Shown: piece after piece, positions 1-12,465 of the stretch
Layout of the letters: each line of letters begins with the position of its first letter
How positions within the stretch are numbered: position 1 is the stretch's first letter
From: Parus major
Taxonomy: Eukaryota > Chordata > Aves > Passeriformes > Paridae
Assembly: GCF_001522545.3 (NCBI RefSeq)
Contig: NC_031770.1
Span: 22,650,770-22,714,769 of the forward strand
Direction of reading: 5' to 3'
Length of the DNA stretch: 64,000 bases
The notes under the pieces: model-generated
Database searches by the model: none
Told to the model about the DNA's origin: nothing
Seen by the model: the letters and a program-made list of their open reading frames with translations, nothing else
Position numbers and translations under genes: made by a program

Positions 1-420
1 GGGGTGCGGGCGAGGGGGTGCCGCGGGATCCCGCCGCATGCCGCAGGGCGGTGGGGCCGGGCACCGCTCCCGCTCCCGCCCGGGCGGCGGCGCCGGGGGA
101 CGACAACGCGCCAGCCCTGGGGCCGAGGGGATCCCGCCGCCGAGGGGCTGGGATCAGGGGGTGCTCCCCTGACGCCGGGGATGTCATACGGAGTGGGGCA
201 GCCGTGTGGGGGCCCGGGGCTGCGGGCGCTGTGGCCCGGCCTCCCCCAGCCCCGGGGCGCCGGAGGGGGAAAGTGGCCGCGGTAAAGGAGCGCTCTCCCT
301 CACCCGGGAGCTCTCCTGCCCTGAGCCGGGAAGGGCTGCTGCGCCTGCCCTCCGGCTCCAGGGCGGCTCCTCCGCTTTGGGTTAATTCAGAAGTTAATTC
401 TCTAATAATACAGCGAGCAA
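1..420. promoter_or_regulatory. GC/CpG-rich block at the window's left edge
   Basis: The first roughly 360 bases are very GC-rich with dense CpG, then composition drops abruptly to AT-rich around 375. This is CpG-island-like and may be cut off by the window edge. In mammals the next gene upstream of UBR2 is TRERF1 on the opposite strand, so this could be its 5' end or a divergent noncoding transcript. The open frames here have no recognisable protein similarity and look like GC-rich shadows. Confidence 0.5.
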
Positions 421-1509
421 TGTAGTAACTTGCTCCCGTGGTCACTGATCTTTGCCACTGGTAGTCGTAAATGATTTTTTTTTTAAGTCTACAGAAACAT
501 TCTTGTGAAATACCTCATCGGTCCTTCTTCCCTTGGGCTCAACATTTGTATTAGATTGCACCAAAATGTTCCCTCGAAGGGAAGGATTTTACATCTTGGG
601 GACAGATATGTGATGCATACAGCTTATGCAGTGTTCTGTTTAAGCTCACGGACAATGACAGACTGTAAGAAACCGTAGCTGGGAAGGGAGAAATTGAAAC
701 GAGGATAGTTATAGGCCTACTTCTGCCTTCAAAGAGGGGAAAAAAACCCCAACAGACAACCTCTCAAGGGTTATAACTGGAACAGAAAAAGGTCTTTGGT
801 GTTAGCATTTGTGATTCAGCCTTACATTATAATGGTTACCAGCAGCCTCATTTTCTTTTTATGGTCATCCTGGTTTCCTGGTTGCATGACACTTCCATCA
901 GCCCACTGTCCTTAATAATTTAACCTTTTATGAAATTGTTTTGATTTACAGTGTAGATTAGAGCAAGAGTGAAAAAGTATGATATCACCCCTTGGCTATT
1001 AAATTTCTTTGAACTATACGCAAATGTGGGAAAGGCTTGTTTTTTTCCTAACCAGCTACTAAGTTTCTAATTTTATTTTTATGTAACTGAAGAATACCTT
1101 TCAGGTATTGTAAATTCTCTGTGCTGAGCTTTTCAAAATCTATGCTGAGTTTTGGATTCAATGGTTGGCTTGCTTGCTTGCTGAAGTCCCAAGTCATATA
1201 AACTATGATGAAAATAGAATTAAAACCACAACTCAACATGTGCTTTGCCTCTGTTTGTTTTTTGTGTCTAGTCTGAAACCCAGAATAGCCCATATTACTT
1301 GTGATTTCCAAAATGACCTCTGAATATAAGCAATGGAATTTAACAGTCTTTCTAGGTTTGTCTCAGCATCTTTATTCATCCAATTAATCAATACAAGCAA
1401 ATCTCTGTTGAATCAGCTAGGTGTTACTTGATTTACCTGAAACACAAGGGTTTGTGCTATAATTCAAAATAGAAGCAAATGTCTAATTTAAATTTGAACA
1501 AAGAATTAT
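421..1509. other. Intergenic, nothing recognised
   Basis: AT-rich unique-looking DNA. I see no gene, repeat or RNA feature in it. Confidence 0.6.
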
Positions 1510-1638
1510 TAGGTTAGTTTGTTACAGCATGGTGCTAGTAAGGCCAAGATTGTGTGTTTGCCTCCAGTATGGGCCATTCACTTAAGACTTGGACTTGATC
1601 CTTGTGGGTCCCTTCCAACCCAGAATGTTCTGTGATTA
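1510..1638 (+). mobile_element. tRNA-Ile-headed, CR1-tailed SINE (TguSINE1-like)
   Basis: The 5' part reads like a decayed tRNA-Ile(AAT) gene: a GGTTAG start, then GTGGTGCTAATAACGCCAAG-like sequence seen here as catggtgctagtaaggccaa, then a T-arm-like stretch and the acceptor end gtatgggcca. It passes into a CR1 3' tail (gacttgatccttgtgggtcc, then ccttccaaccc and an attctgtgatt-type terminus). This head-plus-tail structure matches passerine SINEs that use CR1 machinery. The tRNA part is degraded and is not a functional tRNA gene. The family name is from memory. Confidence 0.75.
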
Positions 1639-4094
1639 TCAAGCAGCCTTCTGATGCGCTATAAATTGGACCCATCTTGCTCTGTCATAACAAGTTTAGC
1701 TACACAAAACTCTTAGCTCTGGACAACATTTCCATAAAACTGTGTGGGCTGGCTATAACCAGACTGCATTCTTTGTGTTTATCCTGCCAGTTATGAGTTG
1801 GTCTCCATCAAAAGCACAAAACCTTAATTTGTGTTCTCAGTTTTCCTGATACTACTTCTAATCTTTGAAGGATTTGAATATCAACTTTTCTACTTTCGAA
1901 TAAAAAAAAATCAGACTGCGATTTACAGTATTCAACCTCAGTATAATTCTATGGGCTCGTGATGTTGTTCAACAAGGATTTGGCAGGGATACCTGGCAGG
2001 TTGGTGAGCTGGGAGTCCTCAAGCCGTGGTGAGGTCCTGGCCGGCCCAGCCGCCCGCTTGCTGCTGTCAGAAGAGGGAGACCTTGCCTTCTCTTCCCTGC
2101 CCGCCGAGCTGGTTCAGCTCGCCAAGCCTGCATACTATTCCTTCTCTGGGCTAAGTTCCTGCCATTTTGGTGAGCTCCCTGGGAGGTCAGCACAGGGGGA
2201 GCTGGGCGGCCGAGGGGCGGGGAGGACCAAGGGATGCCCTGCAGCGCGTTGGCTGGGTGGCTCAGCTGCCTCCGAAACCTCCCACCGCTTACAAACAACA
2301 CAAGAGCAACAAGCGTCCTACGGTAACTGCCATCACTCTGTCAGGGTCTTGCTAGCAATTAATGCATTTTAATTTTTTTCTAAGCGGGGCTGTTTCAGAA
2401 ATGAAAGCATTACAGAAGTTTAGAAGTGACAGAGGTCTCTGATCATCCTCCTGGTTCGTTCCTTTCTGGCACAGAATTGCTGTGTCATTATTTTCCCAGA
2501 CGCCTAAGTTTTTATTAAAAGGCTTTGCCTTGAATTTATAAGCTTTCCAAGAAAGACAATGCTGAAGAAAACATACTATGGCTGTGGTAGGAAGCAACAT
2601 ACCTTTGTTCAATAACTGGACTAATGAAAATAAAACCACTTCAGAAAACCTTAAAAAAAAAATCACATTTATGCAAGTATCTTATTGCTCAAAGTCGCAG
2701 CAGCCGAAATACAGATGTTCTTCCGGTTTCTTGGTTTTAGATGCTTGTTTCCAGGTTGAATTTTGAATTGTGGATGTTATCCTAAAAAAAAAATAATCAG
2801 ACCGTAATTATCTGAGTTCAATGAACAAGACTAATGACAGGCTTAGATTTGTTTCAAGGGGGAGCTTTTGAGCCATAAAGTGTAATGATGGATTTAGGTT
2901 TAAAAGCAAGTTCAGTTTCAGAACCTGACATTTGACATAATGTAGTCTTTATATTTATAATTGAGATTATGGCCTTATTTTCCAGAAAAAATAAAAACCG
3001 TTATGGAAATTTCAAGAGATGACAAATCTGCCCTTTAGTATCTGGTGTTTTGGTATAATTACTGATCCACCCCATGGTTAAATGTTTGACCTTGATTTCT
3101 TTTTCAATTTGAGGGTTTTCCAGCATGAAGTTGCTGGTTCACTCCTTTCTAAATCAGTTTAGTATCATGTGAATCTCTTGGATTTAGTCAGTCATTTGTC
3201 TCTTTCCTTTTAGAAGCATAAGATGCAATGGGGTCCTACAGTACATATACACTATACAATGGTACAATAGTTTTAAAAAGCCAAACGTGTTTTCTGTGAT
3301 CACATTCCCTGTGCATCAAAAGGGAAGTGGCCGCAGCCTCCCACAGCCTGGACACACACAAAAGCATACATTATTATTGGCAATGGGCTTGCTCAGAGAA
3401 CAACAAATGCATTATTCCAGTTTGTCCCTGTGCTCAAGAAACAGTATCTCTGCTTTGTTTCAAGGTAATGTTAACAACCCCTGCTCTCACCTTGGTGCTC
3501 TTGCCTTGATGTACTTTGGGGTGTGGTTTCTCCCTCTTAGGTCCTTTAACTAGGAAGCGCAGGACATGGAGAGCTTCCAGGATGAAATAGCTTGCTCTCT
3601 TTTCAGTGTCACTTCTGATTGCATCCTTTGCAAGTTAGAAAAAATGGCCAAGGGTTGAAATGAAGCTGAATAATTTTTAGTAGACATACATCAGGATCCC
3701 AGTTACTGCAAACTACCACGCACTTCCCTTTTTCCACTTTCACCACCCGTGTGAGGAGCAGGCCTGTGTCAGAAGAGCAACGTCCCAGCCTTGCTGGTCC
3801 AAGTTGCCCCTAGTCCAGTGGACTGACTGCTCTGATTCCAGATATGAGGTGAAGTTATGGATTTCATTGGCAGCCTAGTATGATCTCAGACCACGCTGCT
3901 GCAATTTGAAAACTAATCCTGGAAGTAAGACTTTTTAATTTTATTTTTTTCTTTCAGCCAGATTGCTTTGCTGATTGCAGAGCATAAGGAATGGTGCAGG
4001 AAACGTGCCAAGGAGGGGAGAGGATGAAAGCATGCTGCTTTCATTCAGACTGCTGATGAAAGCCCTGCTCACAGGGCCCCCCACCACAAGAAAA
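1639..4094. other. Intergenic with a GC-rich block at about 2,010-2,290
   Basis: Mostly AT-rich. A block at about 2,010-2,290 is GC-rich with several CpGs (gcggccgag, gccgcccgc) and could be a small CpG island or an exon of an unannotated noncoding transcript. The open frames across it on both strands match no family I recognise. Nothing else was identified. Confidence 0.4.
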
Positions 4095-4562
4095 AAATTG
4101 AGGTGCTGGAGCATGTCCAGACAAGGGCAATAGAGCTGGTGAAGAGTCTGGAGGACAAGTCTTATGAGGAGTGACTGAGTGAAGTGCTAGGGGTTGTTTA
4201 GCCTGGAGAAAAGAAATTTCAAGGGAGACCCTCTGCTGTCCACAACTACTGCAAAGGAAGCCGTAGAAGGGTGGGGGTTGTTCTCTTCACTCAATTAACG
4301 AGCAATGGAACTAGAGAAAATGGCCTCAAGTTGCACCAAGGGAGGTTTAGAATGGGTACTAAGAAAAATTTCTTTATGGAAAGAGTAGTCAAGCATTGGA
4401 ACAGGTTGTCCAGGGAAATGGTGGAATTATCATCCCTGAAGGGATTTAAAAGATTGGCAAGATGTGGTGTTAATGGAGAGTGGTGGATTTGGTAGTATTA
4501 CATTAATGGTTGAACTCAATGATCCTAAGGGTCTTTTACAATCTGAATGATGCTATGAATCT
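4095..4562 (+). mobile_element. CR1 LINE 3' fragment, sense
   Basis: Contains typical 3' CR1 text: ctggagcatgtccagacaag, the tcttatgaggagtgactgag segment, cattggaacaggttgtccag, and a tail of tggttgaactcaatgatcc. It ends in a diverged version of the CR1 octamer terminus (gatgctatgaatct). It is 5'-truncated and holds small internal deletions, so it is an old, dead copy. Confidence 0.88.
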
Positions 4563-7500
4563 TTCCATGAAGGCTAAAACAAAAGTGAATTGTGATGGCT
4601 AGGGTCCTGCTATCCCTTATGCAAGTTACTCCCTCCAGCTACATGGGTTTGCCTCCTATCACTGACACTGCTTCCCCAGTGAGTCTGATCACCTCCCAGT
4701 GCTGGCAGAAATGCCCTGTCATTTTCCCCATAGATGGCTTCACTGAGTCAGCCAGACAAGCAACAGAAAAGGAGGTAGGACTGTGTGCTCAAAAATGGGA
4801 TTTGCAGCCACACCACTTTAAATTGCCTCTAATTGTCTTAAAGCCATGGCTGCTATCTCATCTGGGAGATAAGATACTCTCTAAGAAGATCAGTCCAGGT
4901 AGTAGACAAAATACAAAAGGAAAATTGAACTTCCACAGCTGTTTGCACTGTTGTCAGCTCTGGAAATCCACAAGCAGTAGTTTTCTCTCAACTTCAAGCT
5001 CAGGAACGTTTTAGCAAAGCTCAGAGCTGCCCATCAGTCACTGATCCACTGAGCTGCTCCTTTAGCACAACCTGCAGTAGCTGTTGAGCTCCTGGGGCTC
5101 TGGCCCAGTGCTGGTGGAGCTGGGTGCTGCTGGTTGAGGGATCCTCTTGGCAGCTCCTGGTGGGACATGGCTTTGACCTTTCTGCATCTCACTCTAGTTG
5201 GGTGCATGGGAGAGACAATGCCACTTCACAGGGATGCCCTGAAGCAAATTAAACCATGTAAAGTGTTTAGGAATATTTTTGTTAAGAAATTACAGATAGG
5301 CAAGTGAGAAATAGTGATGACTTAAAGACTTCTTTTTTTTTCTGTAACACTATTAGTGTTTTGCAACTGTATGTGAGCCCCAGAGAGGAAAAGGAGCTAG
5401 AGACATTCTTGCTTCATTTGGTTTGTGCCAGTTCCCATTCCTCTTGGAAGAGTTGCTTATACTATCATGCTGTCAGAAATAATCTTTGGGCATGTACATG
5501 TGCGCACAAAGGACTCAGTGACATGGGCCATCTTGCAGGATCTTGTCCTAGTGAGCAATGCTCCAGTTTGTGTGGCTTTTTCACATGCCAGAAAAGAGGA
5601 AATGTTTTATTTTATACAGTACACTGACATACATATTTGTAAATTTACAAATTTGTTTAATATAGACACATTACATAAATTATATTACATGCATTTGTAA
5701 GTTATGAATGCATAAACATATAAAACGGATGTCTTTATAAAAGTAACATGAGTGAAAGTATTTTTTTTTAATAATTTCCAGATTTTAAGTTGATGGTATG
5801 TTTTGAGCTATTCTGCAATTTAAAACCATTGACTGTATATCTGAGATGGGAATACAATCAGGGGTCAGTAATACTGTCTCCATTTTACAGATGGTTAAAG
5901 TAGGGAACAGAGGTGGTCCAGTGTCATGCAGGAATGTAGCTGCAGAGATAAAGTATGAAAAAATTTTTCCTGGTTCTTTGCACCTTGTTATGTCTTGAAG
6001 ACTGACCGGTGTTGTTCAAGTAAATCTTATGCCCAATTTGAAATGTTTGGAGCTTTGGCTGACATGCAAGAAGCTTTATCCCACTGGCTTTGTATGCGCT
6101 CCCAGTGGTAACAGCTGAAAACTGCTCCATGAAGAGGCACACCTTACTCTAAATCTGCTGCTGTTCCAGAAACACGTAGTCCTGTTTGCAGACAAAGATT
6201 CAGTTCAGTTACACTATTTAATAAAAACTGCCTTTACAGAGGTACCATCAACTTGAAATCCAGTGAAATGACAGATTTAAGGTACTGTCTCCTACTACTT
6301 TTGTTGAATGCCCCCATCAATCTTTCTGATTTGTTTTCTCTTGGCTTTAAAAATCTGTTATGTGGTAAAATTGACATATAAAAAAGAGGCTTTAGGATGG
6401 CTTGCTACAGAAAGCTGTATTAATGTGTTTGTTGAAGAAGAGAAATCCTACTTTTGAGTACAGAAGGAAAAATGAAGCTGATTACAATCAAAAAAAAGAT
6501 TCTAAATATAAAAGGTTATAGAAAAGACATATGATGAGAGTAGAAGGAAGCCTGGCATACTAACTTTAAGTTACACTTAATCTAAATAACTTTCTGTAAC
6601 AGAAGGATAATATCTAAATACAGATATGATTAAGTCCCTGTGGTTCTCTCTTGCAACACGCAATGTGTCTAAGTCTGCACTGGCAACTGAAATCAAGATT
6701 AAAGTTTTATTCCTTTTTCAGAATTTTGTCTGTTGGAAGTGGATGCAATATTGGCAATAGCACACTGCATATTGTGTGGAAGAGCACAGACAGCCACCTC
6801 TGATCAGAACTATCCCTGTCATCCCATCACCCTACTTGCAGCCATTTCTATTTTCTATTTCATATTCCTCAGCACAGAAGCAAATTATTTTGCTGATTTA
6901 ATTCAAAATTGAATGTACCCTGTGTAGGTTTTGTTGAAGGAGTTGAAAAGAGCCATCCACATCTTCTGCTCTGAACTTTCCCATTCAGAACTGTAACCTG
7001 AATTTTTATACAAGTCTTTTATAGTCATATATACCAGTTACTTCAAAGTCTCACTGTGTCTTACATATGTTACATATGTTTCTTACATATGTGACAGTGG
7101 GCAGATATGCATTTAAACTGTAGGGATACAGCTGTCAAGATTTAAAAATGCTCACATGGCTAGACTCATACTGTATATCCAATATATATACAGTATATTC
7201 TGTTTATAGTGATGTAGGGCACTTTACATCATCAGATAGAAATAAGCTGTATTGTTTCACAATTTTACAGTGATGGGAATACTCTTACAGTAGAAGACAA
7301 GCTCCTTTACATTTCTGTGTCACAGCTTTTATTTGGTGGCCCCAAAACACTTGAGGAGGTGAGAGCTACACTGAAAAACAGCAGAAAATGCAGTGAAGTT
7401 ACTGTATGGCTGCAGTGAGACAGGGAACTGCAAGGAACCCCCATAAATAAAATTAAATTTTAAGCTCCAAAACAATCTCCTGATGCAAGCTTAAGTCTGT

Positions 7501-10500
7501 GAGACTAAAGTTTTCAGACTTTTGGGTCTGTTCTGCTGAGGAAAGAGGTAATGGTGCAAATTAGGCACGACATTTTTTTCAGAGGTAAAAAAGAAGAGAC
7601 CTTCCTTTGGGTCATAAAGTGTGGAATTTTCCTAAAAAAGTCTCCAAATTTTTCTTTTAGCTATGGGTAGTACGAGCTGGTCCTTCCATATCTGGCAGCT
7701 TCCTGGAATCTACCAATAATGACTGGATAAGCTAGGGACCAGAAGGCTCATCTTTTAAATCTGCAGTACCTACAGCATTGCTAGCTTGCTAGAAAAGTTT
7801 GAAGAAATATGGGGAGGGAAGAAATATTGGGAGAGAAAAGAGGTTTCTCAAACCAACTTTTGCTTTAGTTGATGTGTTGGTCTGCAGAATCCATTTAACT
7901 TTATTGAGAAATTCCAACAACAACAAGGCATACATCTGTGTTTCTCTGGGTATATATTTTACAGCTTATGTGTCCTCTTATCATGCCAACACATTCTCTA
8001 AACCCCCTTAGGAGAACCAGTACAGCTCCGTGGATTTTTGAGTCCCATGCCAGCTGACTAATCTAGCAGCTAGCAATAGCTCAAGATTGAGGCACTGATA
8101 ATTCCTCTGCACCCTAGACAGGGGCAAATGAGCTAATTATACTCTGATTGTCTATCAGTTGAGGAAATCCCCAGATGAGGAGTTGTGGGTGTATTTCACT
8201 TTTCATGCACTACTTGAGTGATGCTGTGCAAACAAAGGAGGGCAAAAAAATAAATTCAGCTCTAATTACTCATAATGAACTTGTGGCCTTCTTAAACTAT
8301 GCTCAACTCAAGAAGCAAACCCAGGTTTGAGAGACACTTCTTACAGAAGTTCTGTTTTAAGATTGCGCCATTAGAGACTGTTCTCACTCAAGTGTCTGCC
8401 AAAAACCTCTTGAGTCTGTGTTTAAGGAGCAGTCCTGCGTGGAGGTCTGTCCCTGGTGGTATGCCAGTGTTTCTCCCTTCCTATTAGAAGACTATCTGAA
8501 GATCTTGGACTTGTTCCATTCTTAAACTCCAAGCATCTTTATTGTCTATCTGTCCTTGCAATATGATAGGCCAGAAACTTTTACTGTTCAGCCTTTTGTA
8601 AATCTTGTTTCACAATCTGGGTAATACAGATTTCTCAGTTTCCCATTTCCACTTTTGTAAGGTTTGTTATATTCATTTGTATGTCTTGGGGTTCATTTCT
8701 GCAGTCCTGCCTACATTTCATGCAGTTTTTCGTCTTATCTGCAATTGCTATCTATACTCTCAATCATCTTATCTCTTTTTATTAGTAATAGATCCAGTCA
8801 GTCCTTATGTTTGCATATACTCTAGGACGGTAATGTTTTGTCTTGCCAGCAAACAGAGATTTTAAAGTTGTGATAACCTCTCTGCTTGTCTGAGGGATGT
8901 GAAAATAGTGTTATGAATGTTGTTTATGAAAACTGGTGTTTGCAACCTTCAGCTGTTTTCACATACTGTAGCTGACTGTCCTCAAAGAAGGGACAAGCAG
9001 AGGAGACAATGTGGCAAGCCCACTGTTGACATCTAGTCCTAACTAACTGACCAGGAAAATCCTAAGCATTTTCCCTCAGTTACCTCTATGTAGATACCAC
9101 TTTGAGGACAGTTTTATTTAAATCACACTTTCTTTGCTCCATGTTAAACTCTGATTATACCTTATTTCATCCTCCTAATTTTTTCTCCTACTGACCTTGC
9201 ACTATGCATAAACATTCTTCATAGGGAAATTAGTGATCTATTTGTTGTTAATTTTTTATGTCTTAGTTTTTGTTCCCAGTACATAATGATCCACTTACAT
9301 CTCAACTTGCATGCTGTAACCTCCACTTTCGACTTCTCTCTCCTGCCAACAAAGCAAGTTTATTTCCTAATAACTTAAAGTACCTCCTTTTATCTCCTTT
9401 TATCCTTAACTCTCTAAAGATGCTTTCCTCCTTCTTTGTTAATTAATTCTCTCTGTTTCCAAGGATCCTCTGCCTAGGATTGTGACTGTCTCCTTCAGTG
9501 CCATGATCTGCTCTGAGATGGAAAGCGACAGGTAGGCGCTTCTGTCCCCCTCCCATTCCTGCGCATCGCAGTAGAAGGATGCCAGCTTGCCCAAAAGGGG
9601 CTCTTGGCCAGTTTTTGAGCAAGTGTTTTGAAAACTAGTTAGGCAGTTTTCCCACTGTAGACAGGCTCATGGAAGGACCATTAATTACTCACTGCAGGCT
9701 TAACTATGGGCAGAAAAAGGGGGCTTTTGTGTGATTGTCAAACCTTCACCATTATTTGTACATGTTGGTTTTGTATTTAATAGGATTACATGACTTCTTT
9801 GCTCTATATGCCAAAATGGATGGCTCCTTTCAGTAATAAAACAAAGCCAATAACCTGAAAGGAACCATGGCTCAAAAGCACAAACTTGACCTCTGAGTGA
9901 CCTTGACATTTACAGACTAAAAAGAACTTTTCTTTGAACAGACAGAAGTCAGGGAGCCAGAAAAAACCAGGAGAAAATGGTTTTGTTGCTTTCTGATTAC
10001 ATTGTTTAAACCAACATACTACATGGTTTACAATACTTCATTACAATGTATTAGGGCCTGGAGGTGATTTAATGTCTGTTTATAACTGAGACTAATCTTG
10101 AAATAAACAAATGAATGTTTGGAAAATGGATGAAGCTCTTCTGCCGGAGACAACGTTAAATGCATCTCTGAAGAGTAAATCATGGCTGTAGAGCACTTAA
10201 ATGCTTTTTATTTCTACCTTCGGTTGTATTTCAGTAGTTTTATCTAACAAAATTAATCATGGTGCAGTAAAAAATTTCTAATTGGTTAGGACTGCCTAGC
10301 AGCCATACATTCTATAACAAATCCACAATTTAAAAACTGTTTAGCCCTTTAAAATCAAGGAAAAAGATAAACTAGAATATGCTGTAGCATTATACGAGGC
10401 ACCATGGTGATCTAAATTAAATCTGTTACAACCTGTTCTAATTTGAAATTGCTCTGTTGTGTGAATGAAGGGGGAAAGAAGAGTTAGTTCACTTGTTCAA

Positions 10501-11039
10501 AGCATTTTCATATTCCCAGATGAATCTTTCATCCACCCTGTATGTTCCCATTTCCTTTGTGCATCCTCTCCATAACCGCACATAAATGTGGCTTCAGATG
10601 GAGTCAAGAACTCTTTCTCCAGCGGTTCAGTAACAGTTCTGGTCTCCATCAGCCAAGAACAAGCACTGTCACCAAGTGTCACCATCGGATGCCCAGCTGC
10701 TCCCGACACTCAGAAGCTCCTCTGCAGTGCTGAGGCAGGGACCTACAGGAGGTTGCTCCAGTTTCTTCTCCCAAAGGATTACTGCAGTGCTCATCCTGCC
10801 ATCCATCTCTGCAGGCAACTCCTTGGCCACTTCTGCTTTCTCCCTGTCCTGCCTCTCCTGCCACCCAAAGCCCTATCCATGGTCCCCAAGCACTGCACAG
10901 CACATTTCTCTTCTTCTAACATCTGACTCATTCCAAAAATGCCTTGAATTTCCCGAAGTATCAGCCACTAAGCAGTTAAAGCTTGATTTGAGATGGGGTG
11001 TGTGTGGGGGGGGTGTTTAAAAGTGAAGTCGCATGGCTG
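4563..11039. other. Intergenic, no gene recognised
   Basis: AT-rich, with short open frames only. Small features are direct copies of the palindromic ttacatatgt at 7,061-7,094 and a self-complementary TA-rich patch (actgtatat ... atatacagt) near 7,170-7,196. A moderately GC-rich stretch at about 10,590-10,900 has open frames on both strands but no recognisable protein. Confidence 0.5.
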
Positions 11040-11280
11040 CTCCAGCCCCAGCACCCACCCACACCCTTCCGGTCGCAGGCTGGAGCGAGCGGGAGCTGGG
11101 AGCGGCGGGAGCGGGGCGCTCCTGCACCGCCGTGCCCGCGCCGCCTGCCGACACCTGGCGCCGGCAGCGGGAAGAGCAAGGAGAACGGGGCTCTTCCCTC
11201 GCCTCCCGCTGGAGCCTCCTGCAGGGAGCCAGCGCAGCCGGCATGGCTCAGGAGGACTGCTGAACCTGCCTGTCTCACCG
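11040..11280. promoter_or_regulatory. Short CpG-rich block, possible promoter
   Basis: About 240 bases of GC-rich sequence with many CpGs (gagcgggagctgggagcggc, ccgccgtgcccgcgccgcc). A TTTAAAA TATA-like string lies just upstream at about 11,017. It could be a promoter or first exon of a transcript on either strand, for example a far 5' exon of the divergent neighbour. No convincing coding frame was seen. Confidence 0.4.
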
Positions 11281-11756
11281 TATCCTACACCCGCTGGAGC
11301 AGCTTTGAGGCTCCGAACTTTGACAGTGCACTTGCTTGCGCTGTAGTGGATGCTAAATACCGTGACTCCTCTTTCTTAGTGCAAGGGTTCTAAAGGTCTG
11401 GTCCTACGGCAACGCAACATCAACAGTGGCACTTCATACACTTCACACGGCTGACTGCCCCTCTGTATACCCCCCTTCCTGCCACTTTGTTTGCGGCTCA
11501 AACACAAGCAGCAGAAGTCTCAAGAATATTTAAGTTTGTTCAAACTTGAAAAATAGTCAACCATGTGAAGGAAAGTCCTGCAAAGGGGAAGGCTGCAACA
11601 TAAGCCTGTATGTGCATCAATAAGTGCAGGTGAAGAGCATTAGCTACAGAAAAATTTTAAGTGCTTCTTGCACATTCCTAGGTGCTAAAGCTGACCACCT
11701 CTGAGCAACAAACAAACTTTCTTGGTACCAGCTCACAGACCTTTTTGCATCCTAAA
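11281..11756. other. Intergenic, nothing recognised
   Basis: Unique-looking sequence between the CpG-rich block and the antisense CR1. No feature seen. Confidence 0.5.
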
Positions 11757-12465
11757 ATCATAGAATGGTTTGGGTTGAAAGGCACCTAAAAGATCACGTA
11801 CTTTGAAACCTCCTGCCATTAGCAGGGACACCTTCCTCTAGACAAGGTTTCCCAAAGCTCCATCCAACCTGGCCTTAAACACTTCCAGAGATGGGACATC
11901 CACAACTTCTCTGGGCAATCTGTTCCAGGGCCTCACCACCCTCACAACAGAGAAATTCTTCCTAATATCTAATCTAAACCTACTCTCTTTAGTTTGAATT
12001 CATTCTCCCTTGTCCTGTCACCATAGGCTCTTGTAAAAAGTCCCTCTCCATCATTCCTGTAGGATCTTTTCAGGTACTAGAAGGCCATAGGTAGGACACT
12101 CTGAAGCCTTCTCTTCTCCAGGCTGAACAATCCTAATTCTCTCAGCATTTTCTCACAGGACAGGTGCTCCATCCCTTTGACCATCTTGGTTGCCTCCTCT
12201 GGATTCCATCAACAGGTCCATGTCCTTGCTTTGCTGAGAACCCCAGAGCTGGACAGCACTGCAGGAAGGGTCTCACCAGTGGGGAGCAGAGAGGCAGAAT
12301 CCCCTTCCTTGGCCTCCTGCCCAGGCTCCTTTTGATGTAGCCCAGGACACATTTGGCTTTCTGAGCTGCCAGTGCACATTGCTGGGTCATGTCCAGCTTT
12401 TCATCCACCAGCACCCCCAAGTCCTTGGCAGGGCTGTTCTTGATCTATTCATCTCCCAGCCTGTA
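11757..12465 (-). mobile_element. CR1 LINE 3' fragment, antisense
   Basis: Begins with the reverse complement of the CR1 terminus (atcatagaatggtttgggtt). It continues through well-known CR1 text: atccaacctggccttaaaca, tgttccagggcctcaccacc, cagcacccccaagtccttgg. It covers the 3' UTR and the C-terminal end of the ORF2 reverse transcriptase. At about 700 bases it is 5'-truncated, as is usual for CR1. It is the best preserved CR1 in the window. Confidence 0.95.
12142..12420 (-). pseudogene. CR1 ORF2 (reverse transcriptase) C-terminal remnant
   Basis: The minus-strand frame reads VLVDEKLDMTQQCALAAQKA followed by a CVLGYIKRSL segment and LPLCSPLVRPFLQCC. This is the typical C-terminal part of the avian CR1 reverse transcriptase. 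The downstream part of the frame is scrambled relative to the family and stops early. There is no catalytic domain, so it is a dead fragment inside the antisense CR1. Confidence 0.85.

Noticed and set aside
1510..1585. tRNA-Ile gene
   Set aside because: The cloverleaf is broken by deletions and substitutions, and a CR1 tail follows directly, so it is the head of a SINE.
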